Source: a virus. From it: a stretch of DNA of 64,000 nucleotides. The notes under the pieces were generated by a model. The model did not search any database. It worked only from the letters and a program-made list of their open reading frames with translations, and was not told the origin of the DNA. How positions within the stretch are numbered: position 1 is the first letter of the stretch; every line of letters begins with the position of its first letter. Positions 1-8,874 of this stretch are shown in pieces. The stretch covers positions 1 to 64,000 of the IMG/VR virus record IMGVR_UViG_3300021963_000105; one strand, given 5' to 3'. The position numbers and the translations under genes are program-made.

Positions 1-181
1 GCTTTGATTTTCTACCTGATTTGTTTTCTTTTAGGTAATCAGCACTCCATTTGATTTCTACCGATACAGGTCCATTTTGGAATTTGTTGGTATCATACTT
101 CCATACCATAGTACAATCCTCATCTTTATAAGTTCTTTCAAATTGAGTTGCATTTGGTACTTCTATTAGTTTTTTAGCCAT
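1..181 (-). CDS. Hypothetical protein, 3' end outside window
   Basis: An ATG at 181 opens a frame that reads 60 codons without a stop to the window edge. The visible part begins MAKKLIEVPN and is rich in Lys, Glu and aromatic residues; I recognise no family. It lies just downstream of the Mom-like gene (stop at 199). A host-type promoter -7 box ends only 4 nt before the ATG, so this gene probably has its own nearly leaderless transcript. Confidence 0.6.
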   Translation of the reverse strand, partial: MAKKLIEVPNATQFERTYKDEDCTMVWKYDTNKFQNGPVSVEIKWSADYLKENKSGRKSK

Positions 182-185
182 AATA

Positions 186-216
186 CAAAGTTACGAAATT
201 AATTTGATATTTCCAA
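186..216 (-). promoter_or_regulatory. Bacteroidota-type promoter, nearly leaderless
   Basis: On the minus strand the -33 TTG (214-216) is separated by 20 nt from TAACTTTG (186-193), which fits the Bacteroidota housekeeping consensus TTG/TAnnTTTG. The box ends 4 nt before the ATG at 181. The -33 part lies inside the end of the upstream Mom-like gene. The same element and spacing occur at five other places in this window. Confidence 0.7.
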
Positions 217-972
217 ATTTACAGGTTCCATTTTATGAATCTCATCAATGATATCTAACTCTACTTTTGGGTATGGGAATACCTCATGTTTAAGTGAGTT
301 TACCAATGCTTTCTTTTCTTTCTTATCTTTGGTTAGAATATACACATATCGGTGTTTTCGAGGTTCTCTTTTAATCCAAAATGGAGATGTTACCATTGTC
401 TGAATTATCTTCGGGTCATTTGTTCCGTATTTCACATAAGATGTTCTACTATGATGCCACTCATCTTCCTCACTCCACTTAAAACTCCAACTATCACTCC
501 ATCTGATTTTGTTACCCTGATATATCCAATTGGTAGCTTGATATACAGTTCCTAAATGTCCGGCGTTTGGGTCTGAATATGATATAAGTGCTTTGATACG
601 AGGTACATTCTTTCTTAACCAATCAAAAGTTTGTCCAACGAACCAACTTTCAATGTTAGAACCATATCCATCAAATACAAACAATCGTGTCAATTCTAAC
701 ACACCATCTCTTGGTAGTAATTCGGAAATAGATGCTCCGGCATTTCTACCAACCGGGTCACCATAACAGGCAACTCCAACAAGTTGTTCATTCACTCCAC
801 TAAAAAATGAATGCTCATCTTCGGAAATATAAAACAATCCCAAAGCATAGGATACCTTCGTCCATATCCCACTATAATGGTTATTGACAATGATATCCTT
901 TGCTATGTTTTTGTTTATCTCTCTAATTGAAAATTTAGAGATATCGCAATATTGTTTACCTTCTACTTTCAT
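199..972 (-). CDS. Mom-like DNA base-modification enzyme (GNAT fold)
   Basis: This 257-aa protein resembles phage Mu Mom, a GNAT-fold enzyme that converts adenine in phage DNA to a methylcarbamoyl derivative and so protects it from restriction. The features seen are an NHYSGIW segment (31-37), ELTRLFV (93-99), and the Mom-like signature running from SYSDP (131-135) through GHLGT (138-142) to YQATNWIYQG (144-153). Its start overlaps the stop of the upstream HTH gene in an ATGA arrangement, implying translational coupling. Unlike Mu mom, it lies next to the nucleotide metabolism operon. The exact chemistry is inferred from family resemblance; another acyl transfer onto a base is possible. Confidence 0.8.
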   Translation of the reverse strand: MKVEGKQYCDISKFSIREINKNIAKDIIVNNHYSGIWTKVSYALGLFYISEDEHSFFSGVNEQLVGVACYGDPVGRNAGASISELLPRDGVLELTRLFVFDGYGSNIESWFVGQTFDWLRKNVPRIKALISYSDPNAGHLGTVYQATNWIYQGNKIRWSDSWSFKWSEEDEWHHSRTSYVKYGTNDPKIIQTMVTSPFWIKREPRKHRYVYILTKDKKEKKALVNSLKHEVFPYPKVELDIIDEIHKMEPVNLEISN

Positions 973-1172
973 AAACTACCAGACCAAAATTCGTTTAGAT
1001 GAGTCCAAGTTTTACGTTGGATAATTTTTAACACATTTGATGGTGATACTTTATTGTTTCGGGCAATCACTTTAATATTTCTATGACCCATTTGCCATAG
1101 TCTTCTAATTTGTAACACCTGCTCATCCGTAAGTTTAGCAGATGGGTGCGTTTGACCCCTTAATATTCCCAT
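969..1172 (-). CDS. Small helix-turn-helix DNA-binding protein
   Basis: This 67-aa basic protein has a helix-turn-helix pattern: AKLTDEQVLQIRRLW (about 12-26), IKVIARNNKVSPSNVLKII (33-51), then KTWTHL. This resembles the HTH often attached to HNH homing endonucleases and phage regulators, here without a nuclease domain. It contains no cysteine, so it is not a Com-type zinc finger, yet it holds the position that com holds before mom in phage Mu. Its stop overlaps the Mom-like start by 4 nt. A TATATTTG box ends 4 nt before its ATG, suggesting a nearly leaderless mRNA. A role in controlling the Mom-like gene is inferred from position only. Confidence 0.7.
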   Translation of the reverse strand: MGILRGQTHPSAKLTDEQVLQIRRLWQMGHRNIKVIARNNKVSPSNVLKIIQRKTWTHLNEFWSGSL

Positions 1173-1176
1173 GTAA

Positions 1177-1207
1177 CAAATATAACACTTTTATTTGGAT
1201 TTTCCTA
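1177..1207 (-). promoter_or_regulatory. Probable Bacteroidota-type promoter for the HTH-Mom pair
   Basis: TATATTTG (1177-1184, minus strand) fits TAnnTTTG and ends 4 nt before the ATG at 1172, as at two other sites here. Twenty nt upstream the triplet is TAG rather than TTG, so the -33 element is one mismatch from consensus. The site occupies the short gap after the thioredoxin gene. Confidence 0.5.
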
Positions 1208-1212
1208 ATTTT

Positions 1213-1476
1213 TTATCCTAAATTTTCATTTATTGCGGTTTCATATACCGATTTAGAATTAGCTCCTACAATTCTTTTTACTTCTTTACCATCTTTAACT
1301 AATAATACAGTTGGTACTGAACGGATTCCGAATTGAGATGCTACATCTGAACTATCATCAATATCATATTCACTAAACAATACACCACTAAATGAGTTTT
1401 TTACCTCATTAAATGTTGGTGCTAATGTTTTGCACGGACCACACCAACTTGCTGAAAATTTCTTAACTTCTAACAT
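1213..1476 (-). CDS. Thioredoxin
   Basis: An 87-aa thioredoxin-fold protein with the canonical active site WCGPCK (residues 11-16) and the cis-proline loop SVPT (Pro55). It is shorter than cellular thioredoxins (about 105 aa), mainly at the N-terminus. It follows nrdA after 20 nt in the same direction, so it is probably the reductant that regenerates the C-terminal cysteine pair of the phage ribonucleotide reductase in the cytoplasm. Phage T4 likewise encodes a redox protein (NrdC) for its reductase. Confidence 0.93.
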   Translation of the reverse strand: MLEVKKFSASWCGPCKTLAPTFNEVKNSFSGVLFSEYDIDDSSDVASQFGIRSVPTVLLVKDGKEVKRIVGANSKSVYETAINENLG

Positions 1477-1496
1477 AATTTTATTTGTTTAATTGT

Positions 1497-3278
1497 TTAT
1501 CCTTCACAACTTACACAGTCTGGGTCAGTTGCTCTTGCTGCAATATCTCCTCTTAATACTGATTCGGTTCTCATATAATATAGAGTTTTTACTCCTTGCT
1601 TCCAAGCTTCCATAGTTACTTGGTTAATCCATTTAGGGTCAGCCGTTGATGGGAATGCTAAGTTTAGAGATACTGCCTGGTCAATGTATTGTTGTCTTAC
1701 ACCTGCCTGCTTTACCAAATCCAATTGGTTAATCTCTTTAAATGTACGGAATACATCTTTAACTGAATTACATCTATGTTGATGCTCCTCCGCAGTTACT
1801 TCGTTACATTGTACTAACTTACTATCTAAGAAACACCACTCATCTAAAAATGCCAAATCTTGTACCGAACCACCATCTTCTAATATTTTATCCCAAGTTT
1901 CTTTTGTATTCTTTCCAATTTTCTTTAGAACTTTTTCTAATTCAGGATTCTTACGGATAAATGTTCCCTTTGCAGTTTGTTCCGTAAATACGTTAGCTGC
2001 CCAAGGTTCAATACCACTACTAACATTACCACTCAATTTAGAGTTTGATACCGTAGGTGCTACTGCTCGTAAGTGAGTATTTCTGAAACCCGTATCTCTA
2101 CACCACAATGGTTCTCCTAATTCAGCTGCCATATCTCTACTTGCTCTCTCCGATTCAATTTTAATTTGAGAGAATATCTTACGAGTTTCAAATTGTGCTT
2201 GCAAACCTTCAAACGGAATACCCTTTTGTTGTAGGTATGTATGCCATCCTAAAACTCCCAATCCTAATGCTCTTCCTTTTACCGCTGAACGAACGGAATT
2301 CTCAAATCCAACCAATCCCTTAGCTCTTTGGATAAACTCCTCTAAAACACCATCTAAAAACATCGTAGAAGTGTACACTAAATCAGTATCTTTCCACTCA
2401 TCGTATTTAGCAAGATTAAGTGATGAAAGACAACATACAAATGAGTGAGATTCATCCGTATGTAGAACAATCTCCGAACAAATGTTAGTCATAAACACCT
2501 TTAATCCGTTCTTCTTATATGCTTCTGGATTTTGTTTGTTTACATTACCTTTGTACATAATGTATGGTTCACCAGTTGCTTTTCTCTTTTGTAATAATTT
2601 ACCCCACTTTCTTCTTGCTTCAGGTTCTCCCTCTTGCAACTTTCTCATAAACTTATCACCTACTACCGCACATTGGTGCATGTTTAGTGATTGTCTATTA
2701 ACATCTCCTTTTGGTTCTCTAATCTCCAACCAATCTTCAAAATCTTTGTGTTCGATGTTCATATTCACCGAAGCTGCGCCTCTACGAACTGAACCCTGAT
2801 TTGTAGCTAGGATAGTTGAATCATAAATCTTACAAAATGGAACTACACCATCTGATGTTCCGTTACCAGTAATCTTTGAACCAGCGGGTCTAATCTGATT
2901 AATACCAATACCAACTCCACCTCCGTGCTTTGCTAATAACATCAACTCCAAATTCTTATATCCAATCTCATAGATACTATCACCCACATCAATACCAAAA
3001 CAAGAGATTGGTAAACCTCTATCAGTACCAGTGTTTGAAAGCACCGGCGTTGCTAAACACAACCAACCTTTCCAAATATAATCAAAAAACTTTGTAGCAA
3101 GTTGTGGTTTACCCAATCTTTGTGCTACTTTTGTTGCAACTCTCCAATAAGCATCTTTTGGTTTTTCACCAGCTAATAGATAACCTTTTGAGATAGTTTT
3201 AACATATATCTCCGTATTTCCCCAAGAGGGATAATCAACATCGATTTCCCAACCGAATTCTTCTCCGTAATGCTTCAT
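1497..3278 (-). CDS. nrdA: Ribonucleoside-diphosphate reductase, large subunit (class I)
   Basis: A 593-aa catalytic subunit that reduces ribonucleoside diphosphates to deoxyribonucleotides with NrdB. Visible catalytic elements are the redox cysteine in SCFGI (C93), the N-x-C-x-E triad in NICSEI (N265, C267, E269), the partner cysteine in CCLSSLNL (C282 by alignment), the radical-transfer tyrosine pair in TLYYMRT (Y567, Y568) and a C-terminal CVSC pair (C588, C591) reduced by thioredoxin. The protein starts close to the catalytic core, so the usual N-terminal ATP-cone (overall activity site) is absent, as in some phage enzymes; it may therefore escape dATP inhibition. It lies between nrdB (11-nt gap) and thioredoxin. 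Confidence 0.96.
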   Translation of the reverse strand: MKHYGEEFGWEIDVDYPSWGNTEIYVKTISKGYLLAGEKPKDAYWRVATKVAQRLGKPQLATKFFDYIWKGWLCLATPVLSNTGTDRGLPISCFGIDVGDSIYEIGYKNLELMLLAKHGGGVGIGINQIRPAGSKITGNGTSDGVVPFCKIYDSTILATNQGSVRRGAASVNMNIEHKDFEDWLEIREPKGDVNRQSLNMHQCAVVGDKFMRKLQEGEPEARRKWGKLLQKRKATGEPYIMYKGNVNKQNPEAYKKNGLKVFMTNICSEIVLHTDESHSFVCCLSSLNLAKYDEWKDTDLVYTSTMFLDGVLEEFIQRAKGLVGFENSVRSAVKGRALGLGVLGWHTYLQQKGIPFEGLQAQFETRKIFSQIKIESERASRDMAAELGEPLWCRDTGFRNTHLRAVAPTVSNSKLSGNVSSGIEPWAANVFTEQTAKGTFIRKNPELEKVLKKIGKNTKETWDKILEDGGSVQDLAFLDEWCFLDSKLVQCNEVTAEEHQHRCNSVKDVFRTFKEINQLDLVKQAGVRQQYIDQAVSLNLAFPSTADPKWINQVTMEAWKQGVKTLYYMRTESVLRGDIAARATDPDCVSCEG

Positions 3279-3289
3279 AAAATTTTTAA

Positions 3290-4303
3290 TTAAAATATAT
3301 CAGACCAATCTTCACCCTCATTTGCTTTACTGTAATCAGTAGGTCTCATAGCAAAGAAGTCGGTATGGGTTACTCCACCAGTTAAGTGGTAGAACCAATC
3401 TAATTGTGATGCGGATTCCGAATCATATTCAAAATAATCATCTCCACCTGCTATTGGATTATATCCCAATTCAGCAAGTTTCTCATTGGTACGTTTTGTA
3501 ATAAAGTGTTTCAAATCATCTTTTTTAAGATTTTCCAAATCACCCATTTCAAACATTTTATCAATGAATTTGTGTTCTAATTCTTTTACCAAATTAGCTG
3601 CTTCATAGATATCCTTTTTAGCTTCCTCTAATAATTCAGGAAACTCCGTACACATATGTCTGAATAATTGACATCCCATCTTTGAATGTAGGGATTCATC
3701 TCTCACACTCCATTTCATTTGTTGTCCAATTCCTTTTAATAGGTTTCTCATTTGGAATGAATAAAGAACTGCAAATGATGAATAAAGTGCCACACCCTCT
3801 GCAAATGCCGAAAAGATAGCAAGTGAACGAGCAACCTCTTTTCTAGCAATTGGATTTGTATCCAAATCAGTTGGTGTCCAATCTGCGGTAGTTTGTGTTA
3901 ATAATTCAAAACGCTCTTTTGTAGCAGGTTCGTGTAAAAATGCTTCAAAATCTTCTAAACCCAAAGTTTCGTTTAAGTATGAATAAGCAGTAGCATGAAT
4001 TGTTTCTTGTGAACCAAATGCCATTGCCATTTGTTTGATTTCGTGTTTTGGAAACCATTTAGTTACCATTCCAGTCCAATAATCGGAAACTGCACATTCA
4101 GTTTGAGCAAAACCCAAAAGAATGTTTCCTACTAAATGTTTTTCTGATGGTGATAATTTTTCGTTCCAGTCCTTAACATCACCCTGCATTGGGATTTCGG
4201 TATGTAACCAAAATGCCTGCATTTGTTTCAACCACCCTTCGGTGTAATAATCTGGATATTCAAATGGTTTGTACGCTATTCTTTCTGTAAATAAATTGCT
4301 CAT
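3290..4303 (-). CDS. nrdB: Ribonucleoside-diphosphate reductase, radical-generating small subunit
   Basis: A 337-aa R2 subunit that makes the radical used by NrdA. Metal-ligand positions are readable with E. coli spacing: E69, E100, H103 (ETIHATAY), E169 (FAEG), E203 and H206 (RDESLH). Y107, four residues after H103, matches the radical tyrosine. The first ligand is Glu rather than the Asp typical of class Ia/Ib, a substitution known from class Ic enzymes, which however lack the tyrosine. The C-terminus, EDWSDIF, is a typical tail for docking to the large subunit. It is the first gene of an nrdB-nrdA-thioredoxin group; the 112-nt gap upstream carries promoter-like motifs. Confidence 0.95.
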   Translation of the reverse strand: MSNLFTERIAYKPFEYPDYYTEGWLKQMQAFWLHTEIPMQGDVKDWNEKLSPSEKHLVGNILLGFAQTECAVSDYWTGMVTKWFPKHEIKQMAMAFGSQETIHATAYSYLNETLGLEDFEAFLHEPATKERFELLTQTTADWTPTDLDTNPIARKEVARSLAIFSAFAEGVALYSSFAVLYSFQMRNLLKGIGQQMKWSVRDESLHSKMGCQLFRHMCTEFPELLEEAKKDIYEAANLVKELEHKFIDKMFEMGDLENLKKDDLKHFITKRTNEKLAELGYNPIAGGDDYFEYDSESASQLDWFYHLTGGVTHTDFFAMRPTDYSKANEGEDWSDIF

Positions 4304-4335
4304 ATGTAATCTTCTTTTTGTATGCTTTAGGTTTT

Positions 4336-4355
4336 AATAAATACAACCAAACTTA
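4336..4355 (-). promoter_or_regulatory. Promoter-like motifs upstream of nrdB
   Basis: The 112-nt gap before nrdB holds TAAGTTTG (4348-4355), fitting the host -7 consensus but with ATG rather than TTG 20 nt upstream, and TATTTATT (4336-4343), a one-base variant of the putative late motif, 32 nt before the ATG. A 7-bp hairpin (about 4363-4380) has no T-run and is not a convincing terminator. Either motif could restart transcription after the replication operon. Confidence 0.35.
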
Positions 4356-4415
4356 ACTTCTCATACAAAAAATTGCATGTTTTTTTAACTTTTTATTTTT
4401 ATATTTTTATATATC

Positions 4416-5813
4416 TTATCCTAGTCCAGATACCGGCTTTACTGCCCCACCTAACGGCATAGTATCCATATATTTTTTGTGTAATAATTGTCTTTCTTCT
4501 TCAGCTCCACTATTACTTTCTTTCCGTGCAATGATACCATCTGCTGAATTTGCATCATACACTTCGATGATTCCTTTGTTAGTATCCATTTTAGTTGGGA
4601 ATGTGATACCATCCATACCAAAACGATTTTTCATAACGTGAACCCTAGCAGTATTGTTTAGTTTATCCTTTGATTTTCTACTAACACTCATAATAAAATC
4701 AGCATTCATTACTTTAGCGTAACTATCTGCAATCTTATCAGCTTCAATAACCTCTGAATCAATACCACTTCTATTTGTTTGTGATGCAGTCCAAATTGGA
4801 ATGCCCAATTCACCACCCATTCCTCTCAATTCAATATACACACCACCTTGCTCTCCATATGTACTATCATTCTTATTTGAATGTGATAGTAGTAAATCGG
4901 CATAATCTACAATGATTAAATCGGGTTTATTACCAGCCGCTGTCATCTTCTCAATGTGTGCTTCAATCTTTTTGGATGATATACCTCTTGGTGGGAAATA
5001 CTTAATCAATAACTTACCTGCTAATGATTTAATTTTCTTATGTACCAATTCTCTATTATCAACCAAATCCGCAGATGGGATGCTGGTAAATATTGTATCG
5101 TATCTCTCTCCCACATAGTTTTCGGATAACTCTAATGAGTAGTGAACAACACTCTTACCTGCTTTAACTGCAGCCGCTCCGATTGCAGCAAGAACCCAAG
5201 TCTTACCAACCCCAGAAGGTGCCACTACAACCCCCAACTCACCCGGTCCTAAACCTCCGTTCATTAATTCGGTAATAACCTCCCACGGAGTAGCAATGGT
5301 ATCTCTTTTCTCATCCTCAATACGAGCCATATAATCCAATAGATAATCATGCCCCAAATCAGTTTCAATACCAACTTTCATTGCCTTATCTACCAAATCC
5401 TTAATCCTATCATAGTTACCTGCTTTGAGTAAATCTACGGATTGAATAATTACCTCTTTCAGATTCTGATTGATACAAAATGATGAGAATTCTTTCTTCA
5501 CATAATCCATATCTTCTTGTCCAACTTGCGTATAAACTACTTTAAGTTGTTCAACTATGGTTTTTTGTAAAGATGGATTATCTACTTTGGATATTTCTGA
5601 TTTGAATACATCCAATGTAGGTTCTTTCTTAAACTCATCAAAATAATCTTTTATTGTTTCAACTATCCATTTATTAGCTTCCGATTCGAAAAACTTCTTA
5701 TGGATAATATCACTTAATGAATCCAAAAGTTTAGCATCGGTTAATAATGCAGATATTACTTTTGATTGAAACGATTGACCGTATTTAGATAATGTATCTA
5801 ATGCTTCTGCCAT
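4416..5813 (-). CDS. DnaB-type replicative helicase (T4 gp41-like)
   Basis: A 465-aa hexameric helicase of the DnaB/gp41 family that would unwind the fork. An alpha-helical N-terminal domain (about 1-150) is followed by a RecA-like core with Walker A APSGVGKT (198-205), Walker B LIIVDYADLL (299-308) and the sensor motif SQTNRSG (344-350). The length matches T4 gp41 (475 aa). It is the last gene of the SSB-UvsX-RNase H-helicase operon, with 6 nt separating it from the nuclease gene. No primase domain is fused and no primase gene is in the window. Confidence 0.92.
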   Translation of the reverse strand: MAEALDTLSKYGQSFQSKVISALLTDAKLLDSLSDIIHKKFFESEANKWIVETIKDYFDEFKKEPTLDVFKSEISKVDNPSLQKTIVEQLKVVYTQVGQEDMDYVKKEFSSFCINQNLKEVIIQSVDLLKAGNYDRIKDLVDKAMKVGIETDLGHDYLLDYMARIEDEKRDTIATPWEVITELMNGGLGPGELGVVVAPSGVGKTWVLAAIGAAAVKAGKSVVHYSLELSENYVGERYDTIFTSIPSADLVDNRELVHKKIKSLAGKLLIKYFPPRGISSKKIEAHIEKMTAAGNKPDLIIVDYADLLLSHSNKNDSTYGEQGGVYIELRGMGGELGIPIWTASQTNRSGIDSEVIEADKIADSYAKVMNADFIMSVSRKSKDKLNNTARVHVMKNRFGMDGITFPTKMDTNKGIIEVYDANSADGIIARKESNSGAEEERQLLHKKYMDTMPLGGAVKPVSGLG

Positions 5814-5819
5814 TTATTT

Positions 5820-6863
5820 TTATTTAACTATAATGTTTGAAAATGTTGATTTTAACCAATCGTTAATATCACTCCAATTTTGTAGGATTTTGTATTTGGC
5901 TCCTACTTTAAAGAACTCCATCTTTTCAAACTTCTTATTTGGTTCTCTAAACCTATCTAAAATTTTCATCTTTTCATTGGTGGAAATTATAGGTTCGGCT
6001 AATTGCATTAATTGTTGATTTCTTAAAATAACATCTTTGTTAGCTACAATATCGGAATACAATTTAGATTCTTTAATTTTGGTTTCCGCAATATCAAAAA
6101 ACTCATCAAATTCTATCTTTCTATCTTCACTTAATTCAGGGAATCTTTTTAGTACAGTCTTCAATCCACAACCTTTCACACCCGGAATATTATCCGAATT
6201 ATCGCCATCCAGCGTTCTGAATAAAAGTAGATTTTGTGGATATAAGCCATACTCTTCAAATACCGCTTTCCTATCATATGTTTTCTTTTTAGTTGGAGAA
6301 TAGACTGTGACCTTATCATTTACCAATTGTAGGAAATCCTTATCAGTAGATACAATTACACACTCTTCATCCTCACCCAATAGTTGTGTAGTGATGTGTC
6401 CAATAACATCATCTGCTTCGATTCCATCATACACCATTGTTGTAACAGGCAAACTATCTAATATATCCACTAACCAAACGAATTGCCGTTTCATAGATAC
6501 CTGTTCATCTTCTTGGGTCATCATTTCGGGATATTGTCTATTAACTCTGAAACGATTCTTACCTCTTTCAGATTTATACCCCTCATAAATCTTTTTTCTA
6601 CCATTAGAACCACCCTTACCATCAAAAGTAAGGATAACTCTTGTAGGGTTAAATTGGCGAATACCAAACCCTATTGATTTTAATGAACCAATAACTCCAC
6701 CCGTATGGTCACCATCCTCATTCATTGTAGGATTAGTTGTCCAGCTACGGATGAAGGTATTTAGTCCATCAATGATAAGAACTCTACTATTTCTCACTCT
6801 TTTGGAGTTTGAGTCGTGTTCCGTTTCTACTTCATTGAGTAATTTTTTGTAAAGTTCTTTCAT
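5820..6863 (-). CDS. 5'-3' exonuclease / flap endonuclease (T4 RNase H-like)
   Basis: A 347-aa FEN-family nuclease that removes RNA primers and flaps during lagging-strand synthesis. Acidic metal ligands appear in the family order: D32 (LIIDGLN), D81 (LTFDGKG), the E-A-D-D cluster (149-152), and STDKDF (D174, D176). The helix-hairpin segment DGDNSDNIPGVKGCG (219-233) binds duplex DNA. T4 RNase H is 305 aa, so this one is slightly longer. It sits between uvsX and the helicase gene in the replication operon. Confidence 0.92.
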   Translation of the reverse strand: MKELYKKLLNEVETEHDSNSKRVRNSRVLIIDGLNTFIRSWTTNPTMNEDGDHTGGVIGSLKSIGFGIRQFNPTRVILTFDGKGGSNGRKKIYEGYKSERGKNRFRVNRQYPEMMTQEDEQVSMKRQFVWLVDILDSLPVTTMVYDGIEADDVIGHITTQLLGEDEECVIVSTDKDFLQLVNDKVTVYSPTKKKTYDRKAVFEEYGLYPQNLLLFRTLDGDNSDNIPGVKGCGLKTVLKRFPELSEDRKIEFDEFFDIAETKIKESKLYSDIVANKDVILRNQQLMQLAEPIISTNEKMKILDRFREPNKKFEKMEFFKVGAKYKILQNWSDINDWLKSTFSNIIVK

Positions 6864-6886
6864 TTTGTTTGTAACATATTAGTTAA

Positions 6887-8008
6887 TTAATCTCCAATAA
6901 CCTGCGAATCTACGAATAATTCATCTGAATCCAACGAACCACCTTTTTTGTATTGTAAGATTGTTGCCTCACAAATACGCTTGTAGATTTGGTCTTTAAC
7001 CGAGTCATTAGTTTCCAATAATTCAGGAAAATCCTTTGATTGGAACTTAATTTCCTCACCAGTATCCGTATCCACATAAGTGTACCAAGCACCAGATTGT
7101 TTAAGTAAGTTATTGTCTTTCATACTGCCCAACCAAGCTCCGTAGTTATCAATACCTCTATCAAAGAAGATATCAAAATCTGCCGAACGCAATGGCGGAC
7201 CCATACGATTCTTTACAACTTGACAACGAACTTTAATTCCTACAATTTGTTCATTTCCGTTCTTGTCTTTTGCTTTAATCGTTCCCATACTCTTTAATCG
7301 TAAACGAACCGAAGCATGGAAAGCAATTGCTTTACCACCAGAAGTTGTCCACGGGTCAGAGAATGGCATAGCGTTCATCTTCTGTCTTAACTGATTTGTA
7401 AAAACCAAAGTGATTTTCTGTCTACCAATTAAGTTAGTGATTTTACGCATTGCTTTTGAGATAATGATTGCCTTATCGGTAGCGTATCCATCTTTATCGT
7501 AATCAGCATCCATCTCCTTTTTAGTTGATGCTGCTGCTACTGAATCCACTACAATAGTTACATACTTATCTTTTGATGCAGTTCTAACTTTTTCGATAAT
7601 TGTTTCGGTAAATTCAAAACACTCTTCCACAGTTTCAGCTGCTACATAAAGCATTTTAGATACATCTACTCCAATTGCGTGTAAGAACTCCGCACTTACT
7701 GCATTTTCAGTATCAATTAATACTGCCAATCCACCTAATTTTTGCGTTTCGGCAAGAAGGTGGGCGGATAGGAGTGATTTACCACTCTGCTCCAACCCAG
7801 TAACTTCGGTAATTCTACCAACAGGCAATCCACCATAAGGGCGATTGGAGATAGCCACATCCAACAATGATGCTCCGGTTGATACCCAACCCTCTACATT
7901 TGTAGGTGCTTCATCCGAATCCAAAAAGAATGCCACTTTCTGGTCTTTAGATTGTTTGTTTAGAGATTCAGCAAGTATATCTGCTAACTCTATTTCCTTT
8001 TTTGCCAT
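6887..8008 (-). CDS. uvsX: UvsX/RecA-family recombinase
   Basis: A 373-aa strand-exchange recombinase. The Walker A motif is GLEQSGKS (71-78), and the ATPase core continues with LIDTENA, VVDSVAA (Walker B) and FTNQLRQK, the RecA L2-region glutamine motif. GKAIAFHASVRLRLK follows, as in phage RecA homologues. Length and position beside the SSB and fork proteins match T4 UvsX (391 aa), which drives recombination-dependent replication. It starts 11 nt after the SSB gene. Confidence 0.94.
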   Translation of the reverse strand: MAKKEIELADILAESLNKQSKDQKVAFFLDSDEAPTNVEGWVSTGASLLDVAISNRPYGGLPVGRITEVTGLEQSGKSLLSAHLLAETQKLGGLAVLIDTENAVSAEFLHAIGVDVSKMLYVAAETVEECFEFTETIIEKVRTASKDKYVTIVVDSVAAASTKKEMDADYDKDGYATDKAIIISKAMRKITNLIGRQKITLVFTNQLRQKMNAMPFSDPWTTSGGKAIAFHASVRLRLKSMGTIKAKDKNGNEQIVGIKVRCQVVKNRMGPPLRSADFDIFFDRGIDNYGAWLGSMKDNNLLKQSGAWYTYVDTDTGEEIKFQSKDFPELLETNDSVKDQIYKRICEATILQYKKGGSLDSDELFVDSQVIGD

Positions 8009-8019
8009 AATAACTTATT

Positions 8020-8874
8020 TTAGTTGTTGAAAAGGTCATCAAATGCAGATGTTACGTCATCCAACTTTGGTGCTTTATGTGCTGGTGTTTCGATTGGTCC
8101 TCCCAAATCGTGCGATTCAGCTTTTGCTGTTGGTGTTGGTATTACAGATTCCGCAGGTGATGCCGTTGAAGATAATGTTTGAGCTGATACTGATGTTTCT
8201 AATTCATCATCACCAGTTGCCGATGGGTTTAACCATCCCTCTAACACACTTTTCAACTCTGAATAAGTTAATTCTTGATAAAGGTCTGTGATTTCCATTT
8301 GGTTTGTAAGGAATTTCTTAGTTTCCTCCGCTGATTCAACCAATGGTGTTTCTTTTGGTTTTACTCTGATTGTTGTAACAGGGTATGATGTACCACTATC
8401 TTCAGCCGATACAATCTCAACAGTGATATCTCTACCAGTTGTTGGGTCAGTAATATCGCCGTAGTCTGGGTCAGCCATATATCCTAAGATTTCTTGGTAA
8501 ACAGTCTTACCAAATCCCCAAAAACGAACACCTTCTCCTTCTTCACCTCTTACCAATACAGGTACGAATGTACGAAGTTTCGGCTCCATCTTTTTCGCTG
8601 CTTTCCAATCTTCCTTATCACCCATACGTTTTAATTTGTCAGCGAACTCAACAATTGGGTCAGGTCTGCCAAATGACATTGGAGATAAATAAGATTTGTT
8701 GTTAATGTTGTAATGAAAATAAAGTTCGATAAAAGGATTTTCTTCGTTGAACTTATATGGGACTAATCGGATTTGATGTTTGCCCGGTGCTGGTTTCCAC
8801 AATTCTACTTTCTTCGATGTGGTTGATTGCAGTTTGTTCAGTCTGCCTCTGATAGCATCTAAATTAATAGCCAT
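8020..8874 (-). CDS. Single-stranded DNA-binding protein (T4 gp32-like)
   Basis: A 284-aa gp32-type SSB. A basic N-terminal arm (RGRLNKLQ, used for cooperativity in gp32) precedes an OB-type core with LWKPAPGKHQIRLVPYK and the aromatic RFWGFGKTVYQEIL segment seen in phage gp32 proteins. A Ser/Thr/Pro-rich linker leads to an acidic end (DDVTSAFDDLFNN), the usual protein-interaction tail. The protein has no cysteines, so the zinc site of T4 gp32 is missing. It is first in the replication operon, behind two tandem host-type promoters. Confidence 0.88.
   Translation of the reverse strand: MAINLDAIRGRLNKLQSTTSKKVELWKPAPGKHQIRLVPYKFNEENPFIELYFHYNINNKSYLSPMSFGRPDPIVEFADKLKRMGDKEDWKAAKKMEPKLRTFVPVLVRGEEGEGVRFWGFGKTVYQEILGYMADPDYGDITDPTTGRDITVEIVSAEDSGTSYPVTTIRVKPKETPLVESAEETKKFLTNQMEITDLYQELTYSELKSVLEGWLNPSATGDDELETSVSAQTLSSTASPAESVIPTPTAKAESHDLGGPIETPAHKAPKLDDVTSAFDDLFNN

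Noticed and set aside
4363-4380. Hairpin between the helicase gene and nrdB as a terminator
   Set aside because: The 7-bp AT-rich stem includes a G-U pair and no U-run follows on the transcript.
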